Notes: a model not told the origin generated them from the letters alone. Positions 47,333 to 56,596 are shown, counted from the first letter of the stretch. The stretch is DNA of 64,000 nt from Porphyromonas sp. oral taxon 275 (GCF_018127745.1 NZ_CP072333.1:62001-126000); one strand, 5' to 3'. Program-made: numbers and translations.

Positions 47333-49240
47333 ATGCATCGTTTCTCTCAGTGGATCGGGGCGGAGGCCGCCCGGCAGGCGCTCATCCTGACCCTGCTGCG
47401 GAGGCAGGGGGCGAGCCTGCTGCTCAGTGGCACGAGTGGCAGCGGCAAGTCGATGCTCCTCTCCTGTGTGGCGGCGATGTACCCCGATGAGGTGAGCTAC
47501 CTGCCGCTGAGCCTCAGCCCTGAGATGCTCTACCCGAGCTATACGCTGGGTGCTGAGGGCGGGCTGCGCTGGCGCTCGGGTCTGCTGGAGCGCCTCGAGG
47601 GGCGTATCCTGCTGGTGGAGCAACTGCCGCTGCATAGCCGCGAGCTCCTCAGTCAGCTGCTGGCGTACCAGGAGCAGCTGCCCGAGGAGCGACGCTGTAC
47701 GCTCATCGCCACGACCAATCCCGAGGAGGGGGCGGTAGCCTCGGCGCTGCTGGATAAGTTCGACCTCTTCGTCGAGCTCCAGCCCACAGAGGACCTCGCC
47801 CTGCGCAAGCGTATCCTCAGCGAGGCCCTCCGCGAGCCTAAGGCGGGGGAGGATGCGACCTTCCTCAGCCTGCTGGAGGCCGCACGTGAGCGCCTCGAGC
47901 GGATGACGCTGGGGGCGGAGCTGCTGCACTACGTGGCGCAGGTCTGTGCCGAGCCGCTGACGCTGGGACATAGGGCGGAGCTCGCCCTAGCACGCAGCGC
48001 CCTAGGGTGGGCCGCATGGCAGAGCAAGCCGCGTGCCGAGCGGAGCGATGTCGACGCCGTGCGGCAGCTGGCGCTGGCGCATCGCTGGCTCGAGACGCAG
48101 CCCGAGCCCCCTGCCGCCGAGCCTCCCAGCGAGGGGGCGGAGGACGAGGAGCAGCAGGAAGCGCCCGAGGACAGTCCACAGAGCCCCGAGGAGGAGCAGG
48201 ACAAGTCGGTACCTGAGCCCGACAAGGTGCCCGAGGATAAGGGCAAGGACGAAGACGAGGGTGAGGCGCCGCCGCCCCCTACCTCTGACGAGGATGCGGC
48301 AGGAGGCGAGGCACGCGAGGCCACAAGCGATCAGCCCGCTCCGCGTCCCCCGCACGAGACGGAGCCCACGGATAGCCCCGCGCCGCCCTCCGAGGTGCGT
48401 CTACAGCGGGCTGCGGAGGCCTGCCTCCTGCACGATCCGCTGGGCAGAGAGGTGCAGCGCCTCAGGGAGCTCCTCGGCTCGGGGCGCCGCCTCTACAGCG
48501 AGCAGCCCAGCCGCCGAGGCCGTCTAGGGCGTGTGCGCCCCTACAGCAGTCAGGCAGCCCAGCTCTCGCTCCCTGCGACCATCCGTGCCGCCATCCCCTA
48601 TCAGCGCCTCCGTGCTGGGGCGGAGGGCAGCGCCCCCGCGCGGCTCTCGATCCGCCCCGAGGACTACCGCAGCAGGCAGTACCGCCACCGCGGCGGCTAC
48701 CATATCCTCTTCGTGCTTGATGTCTCGGGCTCTATGGGCGTGCGGGAGCGGATGAGCCTCGTCAAGGGCACGATCCTCGAGCTGCTCAAGGAGGCCTACG
48801 CCAAGCGTGATCAGGTCGGCCTCATCACCTTCGCCCAGGACGAGGCGGAGCTGCGCCTGCCCTTCACCCACAGTGCCGAGCGTGCGGCGCAGCTGATGCA
48901 GGATATACGTACGGGCGGGCGCACGCCGCTGTGGCTGGCCATAGAGCGTGCGGCGCAGTACCTCGATGCCGAGCGGCGTCGCGTGGCCGAGTGCCTCCCT
49001 GTGGTACTCCTCCTGACCGACGGACGTGCCACCTCCTCGCAGCGCAGTGAGAACCAAGCTGCCCGCATCGCCGAGGCCGCTCGGCTGCTGCAGCAGCGCT
49101 GCCACCGCTGCCTCGTCATCGATACCGAGAGCGGCTTCGTCCGCCTCGGCAAGGCACGCCAGCTCGCTGAGCGCCTCGAGGCCGAATACTATCACCTGGA
49201 CGAACTGGCGCAGCTACGTAGCCTCCTTCGTCCGCACTAG
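47333..49240 (+). CDS. Chelatase D-subunit: AAA+ and VWA protein (ChlD/BchD-like)
   Basis: A 635-aa protein with three parts: an N-terminal AAA+ module (Walker A-like LLLSGTSGSGKSMLL; its catalytic site looks degenerate, as in other D subunits), a long acidic, Pro-rich linker (about residues 255-345), and a C-terminal von Willebrand A domain with the MIDAS motif DVSGSMGVRERMSLVKG and the LLTDGRATS strand. This is the BchD/ChlD layout, the platform joining the ATPase ring to the large subunit. The start at 47333 (MHRFSQWIG) is preferred because an in-frame ATG at 47279 would overlap chlI. Confidence 0.88.
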   Translation: MHRFSQWIGAEAARQALILTLLRRQGASLLLSGTSGSGKSMLLSCVAAMYPDEVSYLPLSLSPEMLYPSYTLGAEGGLRWRSGLLERLEGRILLVEQLPLHSRELLSQLLAYQEQLPEERRCTLIATTNPEEGAVASALLDKFDLFVELQPTEDLALRKRILSEALREPKAGEDATFLSLLEAARERLERMTLGAELLHYVAQVCAEPLTLGHRAELALARSALGWAAWQSKPRAERSDVDAVRQLALAHRWLETQPEPPAAEPPSEGAEDEEQQEAPEDSPQSPEEEQDKSVPEPDKVPEDKGKDEDEGEAPPPPTSDEDAAGGEAREATSDQPAPRPPHETEPTDSPAPPSEVRLQRAAEACLLHDPLGREVQRLRELLGSGRRLYSEQPSRRGRLGRVRPYSSQAAQLSLPATIRAAIPYQRLRAGAEGSAPARLSIRPEDYRSRQYRHRGGYHILFVLDVSGSMGVRERMSLVKGTILELLKEAYAKRDQVGLITFAQDEAELRLPFTHSAERAAQLMQDIRTGGRTPLWLAIERAAQYLDAERRRVAECLPVVLLLTDGRATSSQRSENQAARIAEAARLLQQRCHRCLVIDTESGFVRLGKARQLAERLEAEYYHLDELAQLRSLLRPH

Positions 49241-49253
49241 ATCTTAGCTCCTG

Positions 49254-50414
49254 ATGACCAAGACCTTAGCTCCGTCCCCCAGCCTCAGCCCCGAGCAGCT
49301 GCTCTTCCACACGCCTCTAGGCGACGCGGTGTACTTCGCCCAGGAGGCGATGATCGTCTGCTTCGGCGGGCGGCGCGGCGTCGTCAGTAGCTCCAACCTC
49401 AATGGGGGCTACCGCGCTGACCTACGCTACGCCTTCAACCACAGCGTAGGCCGCGACCCCAATATCCTGCAGAAGCGCTGCCCAGGGCTCAAGGGTGCCA
49501 ATATCATCGAGCACTACGCCGCCATCGCCACCGAGCTGGGCCTCGACCCCGCCTGTACGACGGGCATGGGTACGGCGGCGCTCATCGAGAACCATGCCCG
49601 CGCCGAGCGTAGCTACCACGGGGTGACCGTCCAGGCCGTAGCCACGGCGGGCATCGACGTCAACGGCGGGCGTGCGGGGGACAAGGCCAGCTACGACGAG
49701 TTCGAGCGTCGCAGCCTCCTGCTCCCCCCTGGGACGATCAATATCTTCCTCTTCATCAACGCGCGCCTCGACGCAGGAGCGCTCACCCGCGCTATGATCA
49801 CCGCCACCGAGGCCAAGACGGCCGCCCTGCAGGAACTGATGGCCCCGAGCCGCTACTCCGAGGGCCTAGCCACAGGCTCGGGTACGGATAGCCTCATCGC
49901 TGTGTGCAATGAGGAGTCCGAGACGGTCCTCTATGGGGCGGGCAAGCATGTCCTCCTCGGGGAGATGATCGGGCAGTCGGTCAAGGAGGCTGTCACGCGC
50001 GCCCTGGAGCTACAGTCGGGCATGAATGCCCAGCGACAGAGCTCCTTCCTCCAGCAGGGCCTGCGCTACGGTCTCGGCACTGAGGCGCTGCTGGCGCACT
50101 ACCGTGCCGAGCACCCCGAGGCGCGGCAGAGCGAGGAGGCGCGGCGGGAGGCGCTGGAGCGTCTGGCCGCTGATGGGCACCTCTCGGCGCAGATCGCCTC
50201 GCTGCTCCACCTGGTGGACCAGTGGCGCTGGGGGCTCATCAGCTGGGCTAGCCTCGTGGCGCTGGCGCAGCTGGGCCTCGTCTACATCGCGCGCCGCTAC
50301 CAGCTGGGGGCCTACATCGGCACGCTGGGGCAGACGGAGGAGCAGCGGCACGAACTGCTGCTCACCGAGCTCCGCCAGCTGCTCGTGCGCATCCTCTACA
50401 AGCAGCTCAACTAG
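49254..50414 (+). CDS. cbiZ: Adenosylcobinamide amidohydrolase (CbiZ family)
   Basis: CbiZ cleaves the amide bond that holds the aminopropanol arm of adenosylcobinamide (and in some bacteria of pseudocobalamin), releasing adenosylcobyric acid for rebuilding with another lower ligand. The first two thirds of the 386-aa protein hold the CbiZ core: GGYRADLRYAFNHSV, CTTGMGTAALIENHARAE, VQAVATAGIDVNGGRAGD, GTINIFLFINARLDAGALTRAM and SEGLATGSGTDSLIAVCN. A C-terminal extension of about 110 residues is helical and not recognised. It starts 13 bp after the chlD-like gene, placing corrinoid remodelling in the uptake operon. Confidence 0.87.
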   Translation: MTKTLAPSPSLSPEQLLFHTPLGDAVYFAQEAMIVCFGGRRGVVSSSNLNGGYRADLRYAFNHSVGRDPNILQKRCPGLKGANIIEHYAAIATELGLDPACTTGMGTAALIENHARAERSYHGVTVQAVATAGIDVNGGRAGDKASYDEFERRSLLLPPGTINIFLFINARLDAGALTRAMITATEAKTAALQELMAPSRYSEGLATGSGTDSLIAVCNEESETVLYGAGKHVLLGEMIGQSVKEAVTRALELQSGMNAQRQSSFLQQGLRYGLGTEALLAHYRAEHPEARQSEEARREALERLAADGHLSAQIASLLHLVDQWRWGLISWASLVALAQLGLVYIARRYQLGAYIGTLGQTEEQRHELLLTELRQLLVRILYKQLN

Positions 50415-50471
50415 CCCCGACCCCTATATCCCTAGCACGATACAAGTATTAGTTATTAACCAATAGTAATT

Positions 50472-52646
50472 ATGAAGAAAACTTTGCTTCTCCTCTCTGC
50501 TCTGGCGCCAGTAACGCTGCTGGCTCAGAGCACGAGTGCCGACAGCATCTCCACGCATCAGCTGGATGCCGTCATGGTCTACTCCACGCGTACGCCTGTC
50601 CCCCTCAAGCGTGTCCCCGGCAAGATCGAGGTCATCCGCCCCGAGGCCATCGAGGCCGCTGGGCTGAGGGATCTGACCGACGTGCTCAAGAATAAGAGCT
50701 CCGTCGACGTCATCCAGTACCCAGGCTTCCTCTCCAATGTCGGTATCCGCGGCTTCATCCCCGACTTCTCCCGCTCCCGCTATGTGGCAGTGCTGATCAA
50801 TGGCATCCCCTCCGGTACGTCCAACCTCTCCACGCTCACCCTCGGCGGCATCGAGCAGATCGAGGTGCTCAAGGGGCCCTTCTCCTCCATCTATGGGACG
50901 AATGCTATGGGCGGTGTGATCAACGTCATCACCAAGCGCCACACGGGCCCGATCTCGGGGGTATTCACGACCTCGGCAGGCTCCTTCGGCACGGGGCGCG
51001 GGGCGGTGAGCTTCGGTGGCAGCATCACCGAGCGTCTCTCCTTCGATGTCAATGCCTCCTATGAGTCGCAGGCGCGTAGCTACACGGTAGGTAAGCATAA
51101 CTTCCTCAAGACGACCAAGCTCGAGGACGCCATCCTAGACCCCACGAAGAAGGGAGCGGTAATGCCGGGCTCCACCTTCGGTGTGATCAAGGCCAATGCC
51201 CGCCTAGGCTATCAGTTCAACGACGACTGGTCGCTGAACATCTTCGAGGACCTCTTCCGCGGCGATGGCATCATGAACGGCGGCTCCATCTGGGGCGTCT
51301 ACGGCACGAGCAAGAAGGACCTCAACCGCTCCATGACCTCAGCCGAGCTGCGTGGACGTCTCGGGGCGCACCTCCTGACCTTCACCCCCTACTACTCGCG
51401 CGAGCAGAGTGACAACTATAAGGTGGGTACGGGTGCAGACTACCGCAATAGCTCCTCGATCAACAGCAGCTGGGGTGCCATCCTGCAGGACGAGCTGCGT
51501 CTCGGCGCGCATCGCCTGGTGCTGGGGCTCGACACGCGTAATCAGGACACCGATACGCGTAGCTTCAAGGCCGACGGCTCGGCCGCTGTGCCCTATCAGC
51601 CCAATGTCTCTACGCGCGGGCTGGGCCTCTTCGCACAGGGCCATGCCAGCTTGCTGGACGATGCTCTGAGCGTGTCGGCAGGGCTGCGCGCCGACTTCAT
51701 GGGCCTCTCGCTCAAGGACAATGCCGACCTGCGCAGTAAGGCCACGACCGAGTCCTTCAGCATCCTCAGCCCCAACCTCGGCCTCAAGTACGAGATCTCC
51801 AAGGGGCTGATGGCGCACGCTAGCATCGGCTCGGCCTTCTCTGCCCCCTCGGCCTACGAGAAGGCAGGGGAGTACCAGACGGCCTACGGCGTCACGCGTG
51901 GTAATGCCTCCCTCCGCCCCGAGACCTCGCTGACCTATGACCTCGGGCTGAGCTATACCAACCGCGAGCTCGGCGTGCAGCTGGATGCTACCTACTTCGA
52001 CACGCAGCACCGACAGAAGATCGTGAAGGTGCCTGCGGGCAAGCAGGCCGCACTCGATGCGCAGGGCAAGCCCATCCTGGACAACAACGGACAGCCCAAG
52101 CAGCTCACGGTGACGAGCTTCGACAACGCCGACAAGGCGCACATGAGCGGGCTGGAGCTCGTAGCCTCCTACGACTTCGGTAGCCTCGTGGCCTATCGCT
52201 ACTCGCTGCGCACCTATGTCAACGCGACCTTCATGTTCGACAGCCGCTACAAGGCTAAGGGCGCCAGTGACTGGACACAGCTGGAGTCGATCCGCAAGCA
52301 GAATGTCACCTTCGGCATCGAGTATAAGGCGCCCTACGGGCTTGACCTTGGTCTGACGGGGCGCTACCTCGGCAAGCGCTACGAGCACAACTGGTACGGC
52401 TACTACTCGGATGTACGCCCTGGTCTCTCGGCGCTGAACAAGGCTGAGATGCCCGAGCTAGAGAAGGCGGGTCAGCTGCTGCACCCTGCTGCCCTCATCT
52501 GGTCGGCCTCCGCGCACTACAACCTGACCAAGCAGCTGCGCATCGGGGCCAATGTCCACAACATCTTCTCGGAGTACTACACGGAGAAGGACGGCTACCA
52601 CATGCCCGGCCGCTCGCTGCAGTTCACCGCTTCCTATCGCTTCTAG
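50472..52646 (+). CDS. TonB-dependent outer-membrane receptor, corrinoid (BtuB-like)
   Basis: A 724-aa outer-membrane receptor. After a signal peptide (MKKTLLLLSALAPVTLLAQS) comes a TonB box-like LDAVMVYSTRTP, the plug domain with IEQIEVLKGPFSSIYGTNAMGGVINVITKR, and a 22-strand beta-barrel ending in the aromatic C-terminus QFTASYRF needed for Bam insertion. It is the last of the eight genes after the cobalamin riboswitch, 57 bp after cbiZ, so corrinoid import is the best inference; HmuR-type haem receptors belong to the same superfamily. A perfect palindrome follows the stop. Confidence 0.88.
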   Translation: MKKTLLLLSALAPVTLLAQSTSADSISTHQLDAVMVYSTRTPVPLKRVPGKIEVIRPEAIEAAGLRDLTDVLKNKSSVDVIQYPGFLSNVGIRGFIPDFSRSRYVAVLINGIPSGTSNLSTLTLGGIEQIEVLKGPFSSIYGTNAMGGVINVITKRHTGPISGVFTTSAGSFGTGRGAVSFGGSITERLSFDVNASYESQARSYTVGKHNFLKTTKLEDAILDPTKKGAVMPGSTFGVIKANARLGYQFNDDWSLNIFEDLFRGDGIMNGGSIWGVYGTSKKDLNRSMTSAELRGRLGAHLLTFTPYYSREQSDNYKVGTGADYRNSSSINSSWGAILQDELRLGAHRLVLGLDTRNQDTDTRSFKADGSAAVPYQPNVSTRGLGLFAQGHASLLDDALSVSAGLRADFMGLSLKDNADLRSKATTESFSILSPNLGLKYEISKGLMAHASIGSAFSAPSAYEKAGEYQTAYGVTRGNASLRPETSLTYDLGLSYTNRELGVQLDATYFDTQHRQKIVKVPAGKQAALDAQGKPILDNNGQPKQLTVTSFDNADKAHMSGLELVASYDFGSLVAYRYSLRTYVNATFMFDSRYKAKGASDWTQLESIRKQNVTFGIEYKAPYGLDLGLTGRYLGKRYEHNWYGYYSDVRPGLSALNKAEMPELEKAGQLLHPAALIWSASAHYNLTKQLRIGANVHNIFSEYYTEKDGYHMPGRSLQFTASYRF

Positions 52647-52675
52647 TCTCGACTAGCGAGCAGCCTCCTCAAGTG

Positions 52676-52715
52676 CCAGGGGCGGCGTAGACCGATCGGT
52701 CTACGCCGCCCCTGG
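52676..52715. terminator. Perfect 40-bp palindrome after the corrinoid operon
   Basis: Two 20-bp arms (CCAGGGGCGGCGTAGACCGA and its exact complement) meet with no loop. The position 30 bp after the btuB-like stop suggests a terminator, though no T tract follows; a protein-binding site is an alternative. Confidence 0.6.
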
Positions 52716-52767
52716 CTGTATCTAGCCCCTGCACTCTTGCCGTGGTCGCCTCTCTTCGAGAGCCAAG

Positions 52768-53307
52768 GGCCAAGGCAAGGTATCATCAGCGCTGGCTATA
52801 GGTAGTGCATCCTTGAGCTCCGCTAAGGGGCGCCAAGCTATCATGCCCCAGCCTGGTGTATGCCATGCTTCTACGCGTAGGATAAGCCCCAGCGGGGCGC
52901 CAAGCTATAAGTCTCCAGCCTGGTGTATGCCATGCTTCTACCCTTAGGATAAGCCCCAGCGGGGCGATCCGCCCAGAGCCCAGGGTGCGCAGCCCTGTAA
53001 GGGCGACCAAACCCTGGGTAGGCCAAACGGATAAGAGACAAAGCCCTACAGGGGCGACCCTCGAAGTGGTATTGCTGTCGTAGTCCTGCTCCTTCGACTT
53101 CGCGCTTACTCGTTTTGAGGGTCGCCCCTGTAGGGCTCTTAGGGTATATGTATGCCTGAACCCAGGGTTCCGTCACGCCTGCAGCGTTCCCTCACCCTGG
53201 GCTTTGAATGGGTCGCCCCGCTGGGGCTTGCGTGGCCGTTAGCTCTTTGCTAAGGGCTGGGTATAGCTTGGGGAACGCTCTATGAACCAGCCCTCCGCGG
53301 GGCGAGG
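52768..53307. repeat. Large foldback repeat, copy A
   Basis: About 540 bp that is repeated almost identically at 53308-53779. It contains nested inverted repeats: a 21-bp perfect pair (53042-53062 and 53117-53137), an outer pair of AAGCCCCAGCGGGGCGA near 52952 with its complement near 53213, and the ACCCTGGG/CCCAGGGT pairs between them. Copy A has an extra internal duplication of about 65 bp near its left end. Short open frames in it are translations of the repeat, not genes. Confidence 0.85.
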
Positions 53308-53779
53308 GGCAAGGCAAGGTATCATCAGCACTGACTAGAGGTGGGGTATCCTTGAGCTCCGCTAAGGGGCGCCAAGCTATCATGCCCCAGCCTGGTGTAT
53401 GCCATGCTTCTACGCGTAGGATAAGCCCCAGCGGGGCGCCCCATCCAGAGCCCAGGGTGCGCAGCCCTGTAAGGGCGACCAAACCCTGGGTAGGCCAAAC
53501 GGATAAGAGACAAAGCCCTACAGGGGCGACCCTCAAAGTGGTATTGCTGTCGTAGTCCTGCTCCTTCGACTTCGCGCTTACTCGTTTTGAGGGTCGCCCC
53601 TGTAGGGCTCTTAGGTTATATGTATGCCTGAACCCAGGGTTCCGTCACGCCTGCAGCGTTCCCTCATCCTGGGCTTTGAATGGGTCGCCCCGCTGGGGCT
53701 TGCCTGGCCGTTGGCTCTTTGCTAAGGGCTGGGTATAGCTTGGGGGACGCTCTATGAACCAGCCCTCTGCGGGGCGAGG
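53308..53779. repeat. Large foldback repeat, copy B
   Basis: The second, directly repeated copy, about 472 bp, starting within a base or two of the end of copy A. The inner 21-bp inverted pair lies at 53514-53534 and 53589-53609. It differs from copy A by scattered substitutions and lacks the internal duplication. No transposase gene is present. Confidence 0.85.
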
Positions 53780-53834
53780 CCGCGCTTTCGGCTAGCATGG
53801 CCTCCCCCTCGGGAGGGCTTGCGCTTGGCTGTCG

Positions 53835-53916
53835 TGAGGGATATCCCTCACGGCACTGAGGGACGTCCCTCAGCTCCGTGACTGCCGTCCCTCAGCACGC
53901 TGAGGGATATCGGTCA
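53835..53916. repeat. 82-bp four-unit palindrome array, copy IV
   Basis: Cores start at 53835, 53857, 53879 and 53901 (TGAGGGATATCCCTCA, TGAGGGACGTCCCTCA, TGACTGCCGTCCCTCA, TGAGGGATATCGGTCA) with spacers CGGCAC, GCTCCG and GCACGC. The first two are perfect palindromes. Confidence 0.92.
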
Positions 53917-54094
53917 GCAGCCCTCCCCCTTCACCCCCAGCTCGGGTAGGGGGGCGGTGGGGTTCGCTCGGGGCTCCTTGGGACGCTCTGGATGGAGCTG
54001 TCTCTCCTCCCGCTGCCCCCGCTCCTAGCTCCCGAGGTCGGGGCAAGTAAGCTGCACAGATATCGCTCTGGGTGGGGCGCTTCGGAGGGCTCAG

Positions 54095-54247
54095 CTCAGC
54101 CTCAAGCAGCGCGCTGCGCCGCCGTGTCCCGCAGCCTATAGATGGGCTCCCGAGGGGGGGCTGTGCGGCGCTTTGTTGTGTCCCACCTTTTGCTTAGCTT
54201 CGCCCTCAGAAACCCATGGGAAAGACCCTTGGGGACTTAGGTAACTA
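54095..54247. repeat. Duplicated upstream block, copy 1
   Basis: About 150 bp ending at GTAACTA, 16 bp before the start codon at 54264, repeated with scattered differences at 56793-56947. It contains GCTGCGCCGCCGTGTCCCGC and CTTAGCTTCGCCCTCAGAA, and probably carries the promoter of the following gene. Confidence 0.75.
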
Positions 54248-54263
54248 GACATACACAAGCCCT

Positions 54264-54932
54264 ATGCAGCCCATCAGTACGCGCAAGGACATCCGCCACG
54301 AGGGCGATGCCGTACGAGGAAAATCCCTAGCCCGTGCGCTCAGCGCTGGGCTCCTATCCCTGCTCCTTCTCGGTAGCAGCAGCTCCCTCGGAGCCCAGCA
54401 GCCGAAGGAGACAGGCCGCCAGCAGCTGGAGCGCGCCTTCGCGGAGCTACGCGCCCAGCCTACCGACAGCCTCAAGCAGCGCGCTTTCTTCCAGGCCTAC
54501 CCCGAGACTTTCGCTGAGCTGCAGGAGTGCTTTGTCAGCAACCGCTTCAAGCCCGAGGAGCTGGACTACGTTGCGTATATTGGGGCCTTTGAAGGCATGA
54601 CCTACGTGACGGATGCGGAGAAGATGGAGCGCCTGTTCTCCCTGATGGTCTGTGGCTATTGGCAGGCAGATGCACCCAACTTCCATGTAGACCTGATGCA
54701 ACGGATGATGCGCAAGCAACCCCAGCTTGCCTTCTCCATACTCAAGAAGGAGCGTAGAGTGCGGCAGATCCTCTTCTGGCAGTACTATTGGCAGAACCCA
54801 GTTAAGGATCCCTCGCAGGAGCAAGACCTGAAGCTGTACACGCAGGTCAAGGGCTATGACGCAGAGAAGCGTATCATGCGTGCCGCCTATGAGGACTTCC
54901 GTGGCGAGCTGCCCGTGCTTGATCATATCTAA
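54264..54932 (+). CDS. Exported protein, tandem paralogue 1
   Basis: A 222-aa protein with a long basic N-region and signal peptide (ALSAGLLSLLLLGSSSSLGAQQ). The mature part is helical and charged, with a well-conserved block shared with the next gene: RAFFQAYPETFAELQECF, FKPEELDYVAYI, MERLFSLMVCGYWQADA and a C-terminal EKRIMRAAYEDFRGELPVL. I recognise no named family. It and 55031-55618 are clearly tandem duplicates. The upstream region carries an 82-bp array and the duplicated block. Confidence 0.75.
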   Translation: MQPISTRKDIRHEGDAVRGKSLARALSAGLLSLLLLGSSSSLGAQQPKETGRQQLERAFAELRAQPTDSLKQRAFFQAYPETFAELQECFVSNRFKPEELDYVAYIGAFEGMTYVTDAEKMERLFSLMVCGYWQADAPNFHVDLMQRMMRKQPQLAFSILKKERRVRQILFWQYYWQNPVKDPSQEQDLKLYTQVKGYDAEKRIMRAAYEDFRGELPVLDHI

Positions 54933-55030
54933 GTTCGCGCCTCTGCCTGGAGTTAAGCTCCTTCGCTCTAGGCCTCGCCGAGTCTTGCTCCTCTCTATCC
55001 TGCATACCCACTATAATACCCTAATAATCG

Positions 55031-55618
55031 ATGCGTACCATCCTACTATCCCTGCTCCTCCTCGGGAGCAGCAGCGTCCTCGGAGCCCAGCAGCAGGAGC
55101 TCACACCTCGCCAACAGCTGGAGCGCGCCTACGCGGAGCTACGCGCCCAGCCTACCGACAGCCTCAAGCAGCGCGCCTTCTTCCAGGCCTACCCCGAGAC
55201 CTTCACGGAGCTTCAGGAGTGCTTTGCCTTCAACCGCTTCAAGCCCGAGGAACTGGACTACACCGCTTACCTCGATTTGTTCCGGAAGATGAACTTCGTC
55301 TCTGTTGAGGAGAAGATGGAGCGCCTCTTCTCCCTGATGGTCTGTGGCTATTGGCAGGCAGATGCTACGTGCATGCACTTTGACCTGATGCGTGAGCTGA
55401 TGCTGGAGGATCCGGAGCGTACCTTCGCCCTCGTATCCAAGGAGAACAAGGCTCGGCAGATTCTTTTCTGGCAGTGCTTCTGGCAGGAACCTGAGGTCAC
55501 GGGGTATCAAGCGCAGCGCATGCTCACCCTTCGCCAGGCCAAGGGCTATGAGGCGGAGAAGCGTATTATGCTCGCCGCCTATGAGGACTTCCGTGGGGTG
55601 CTGCCTGTCGTAGACTGA
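55031..55618 (+). CDS. Exported protein, tandem paralogue 2
   Basis: A 195-aa protein with a compact signal peptide (MRTILLSLLLLGSSSVLGAQ). It is a close paralogue of 54264-54932, nearly identical over LERAYAELRAQPTDSLKQRA and over MERLFSLMVCGYWQADA, and diverged in the middle third (residues about 110-165). Function unknown. It lies 98 bp after its paralogue and 27 bp before the two-domain protein gene. Confidence 0.77.
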   Translation: MRTILLSLLLLGSSSVLGAQQQELTPRQQLERAYAELRAQPTDSLKQRAFFQAYPETFTELQECFAFNRFKPEELDYTAYLDLFRKMNFVSVEEKMERLFSLMVCGYWQADATCMHFDLMRELMLEDPERTFALVSKENKARQILFWQCFWQEPEVTGYQAQRMLTLRQAKGYEAEKRIMLAAYEDFRGVLPVVD

Positions 55619-55645
55619 GTACCTTCTGATCGGGGCCAAACTAGT

Positions 55646-56596
55646 ATGATGAGACGAACGAATATCCTCTGGGGCGCGCTCCTCGGCTGCTCCCTCCTCT
55701 GCCTCGGGATGCGGCCGCGCCCCTTCACGACAGAGTCCATCCCCCAGCGCAGTAGGGTGAAGATCCAGGCGCAGCCGTGGAAGGCCCGCCTCTTCTACCG
55801 CCTTCAGCGGGATAGCACGGGGCAGTACGCGATCTATGACTACTGTGAGGCTCGTGCTGCGAGCTATCAGTTCAAGGGGACGAAGCTCTACCATGATTGG
55901 GGGATGGAGGATGAGACTTTGCTGATCCGTAGGACGGAGACCGAGGGCCGCAGCTACATCTTTGTGGTCTCCCCAGAGGGTAGCCCAGAGCATATAGAGC
56001 GCATCCGCTTCACGCCCCTGGATAGCCTTGGCATCGAGTGGCAGGTGGGGGAGCAGCGCTTCGTGGACGCTCGCTTCCGTGCCCGCTTCCCCTTCAAGCA
56101 CTATCCCTGCTACCATGACGCAGAGGATAGCACCGAGCACTGTGGCCGTCGCCCTGCCTCGTGGCAGGAGTATGACGAGGTCCCTGAGCCCGAGCCGCAG
56201 GGCGTGGCGACCAAGGTGCTGGCCGGCGACTGGACGCATAAGACCTTCCTCTTCGTCGAGTGGGAGGAGGTCGGGCAGTACGCCCTGCGTTACTATGAGG
56301 GCGAGTTTCGTATTCCTGGCTACAGGTTCGAGGGTGATACCTTATTCTATGATTTCTTGACGATCAGTCGTCGCTATGTTATACTGAAGAGCGAGGTCGT
56401 AGGGCCGAGCCGTGTCTTCACCGTCTACAACAAGGCGGATACGACAAGGCAGCCGAAGCGCATCACCTTTAGCTCTCGGGACTCCCTTGGGGTGATCTGG
56501 GACGTCAATGGCGAGCGCTATGTGGATAGCCTGCACCTCGCTAAGGTCTACGTCAAGCGCTACGTCCTTCCCCACCAGTACGAGCTCCGCGACTAA
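55646..56596 (+). CDS. Exported protein with two copies of a beta-rich domain
   Basis: A 316-aa protein of unknown function. The signal peptide (RTNILWGALLGCSLLCLGM) is nearly the same as that of 57639-58112. The mature part holds two copies of a domain of about 110 residues, at about 48-146 and 193-300. Both contain an aromatic strand block (GQYAIYDYCE / GQYALRYYEG), then YQFKGTKLYHD / YRFEGDTLFYD, then a closing pattern F-x-P/S-x-DSLGI/V-x-W-x-V-G/N-x-x-R-x-VD. Paired starts ATG 55646 and 55649 are equivalent. Confidence 0.75.
   Translation: MMRRTNILWGALLGCSLLCLGMRPRPFTTESIPQRSRVKIQAQPWKARLFYRLQRDSTGQYAIYDYCEARAASYQFKGTKLYHDWGMEDETLLIRRTETEGRSYIFVVSPEGSPEHIERIRFTPLDSLGIEWQVGEQRFVDARFRARFPFKHYPCYHDAEDSTEHCGRRPASWQEYDEVPEPEPQGVATKVLAGDWTHKTFLFVEWEEVGQYALRYYEGEFRIPGYRFEGDTLFYDFLTISRRYVILKSEVVGPSRVFTVYNKADTTRQPKRITFSSRDSLGVIWDVNGERYVDSLHLAKVYVKRYVLPHQYELRD

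Noticed and set aside
39251..52646. Haem-uptake (hmu) operon
   Set aside because: The CobN/HmuS-like gene and TonB receptor invite this reading, but the cobalamin riboswitch and cbiZ point to corrinoids and no hmuY-like gene is seen.
52676..52715. Attachment or recombination site for a mobile element
   Set aside because: The 40-bp perfect palindrome has no integrase or matching second site in the window; its position after an operon makes a terminator the simpler reading.
52786..53536. Short open frames with similar proteins in the foldback repeats
   Set aside because: They translate the repeated DNA itself and change with the repeats; no initiation context or conserved protein pattern supports them.
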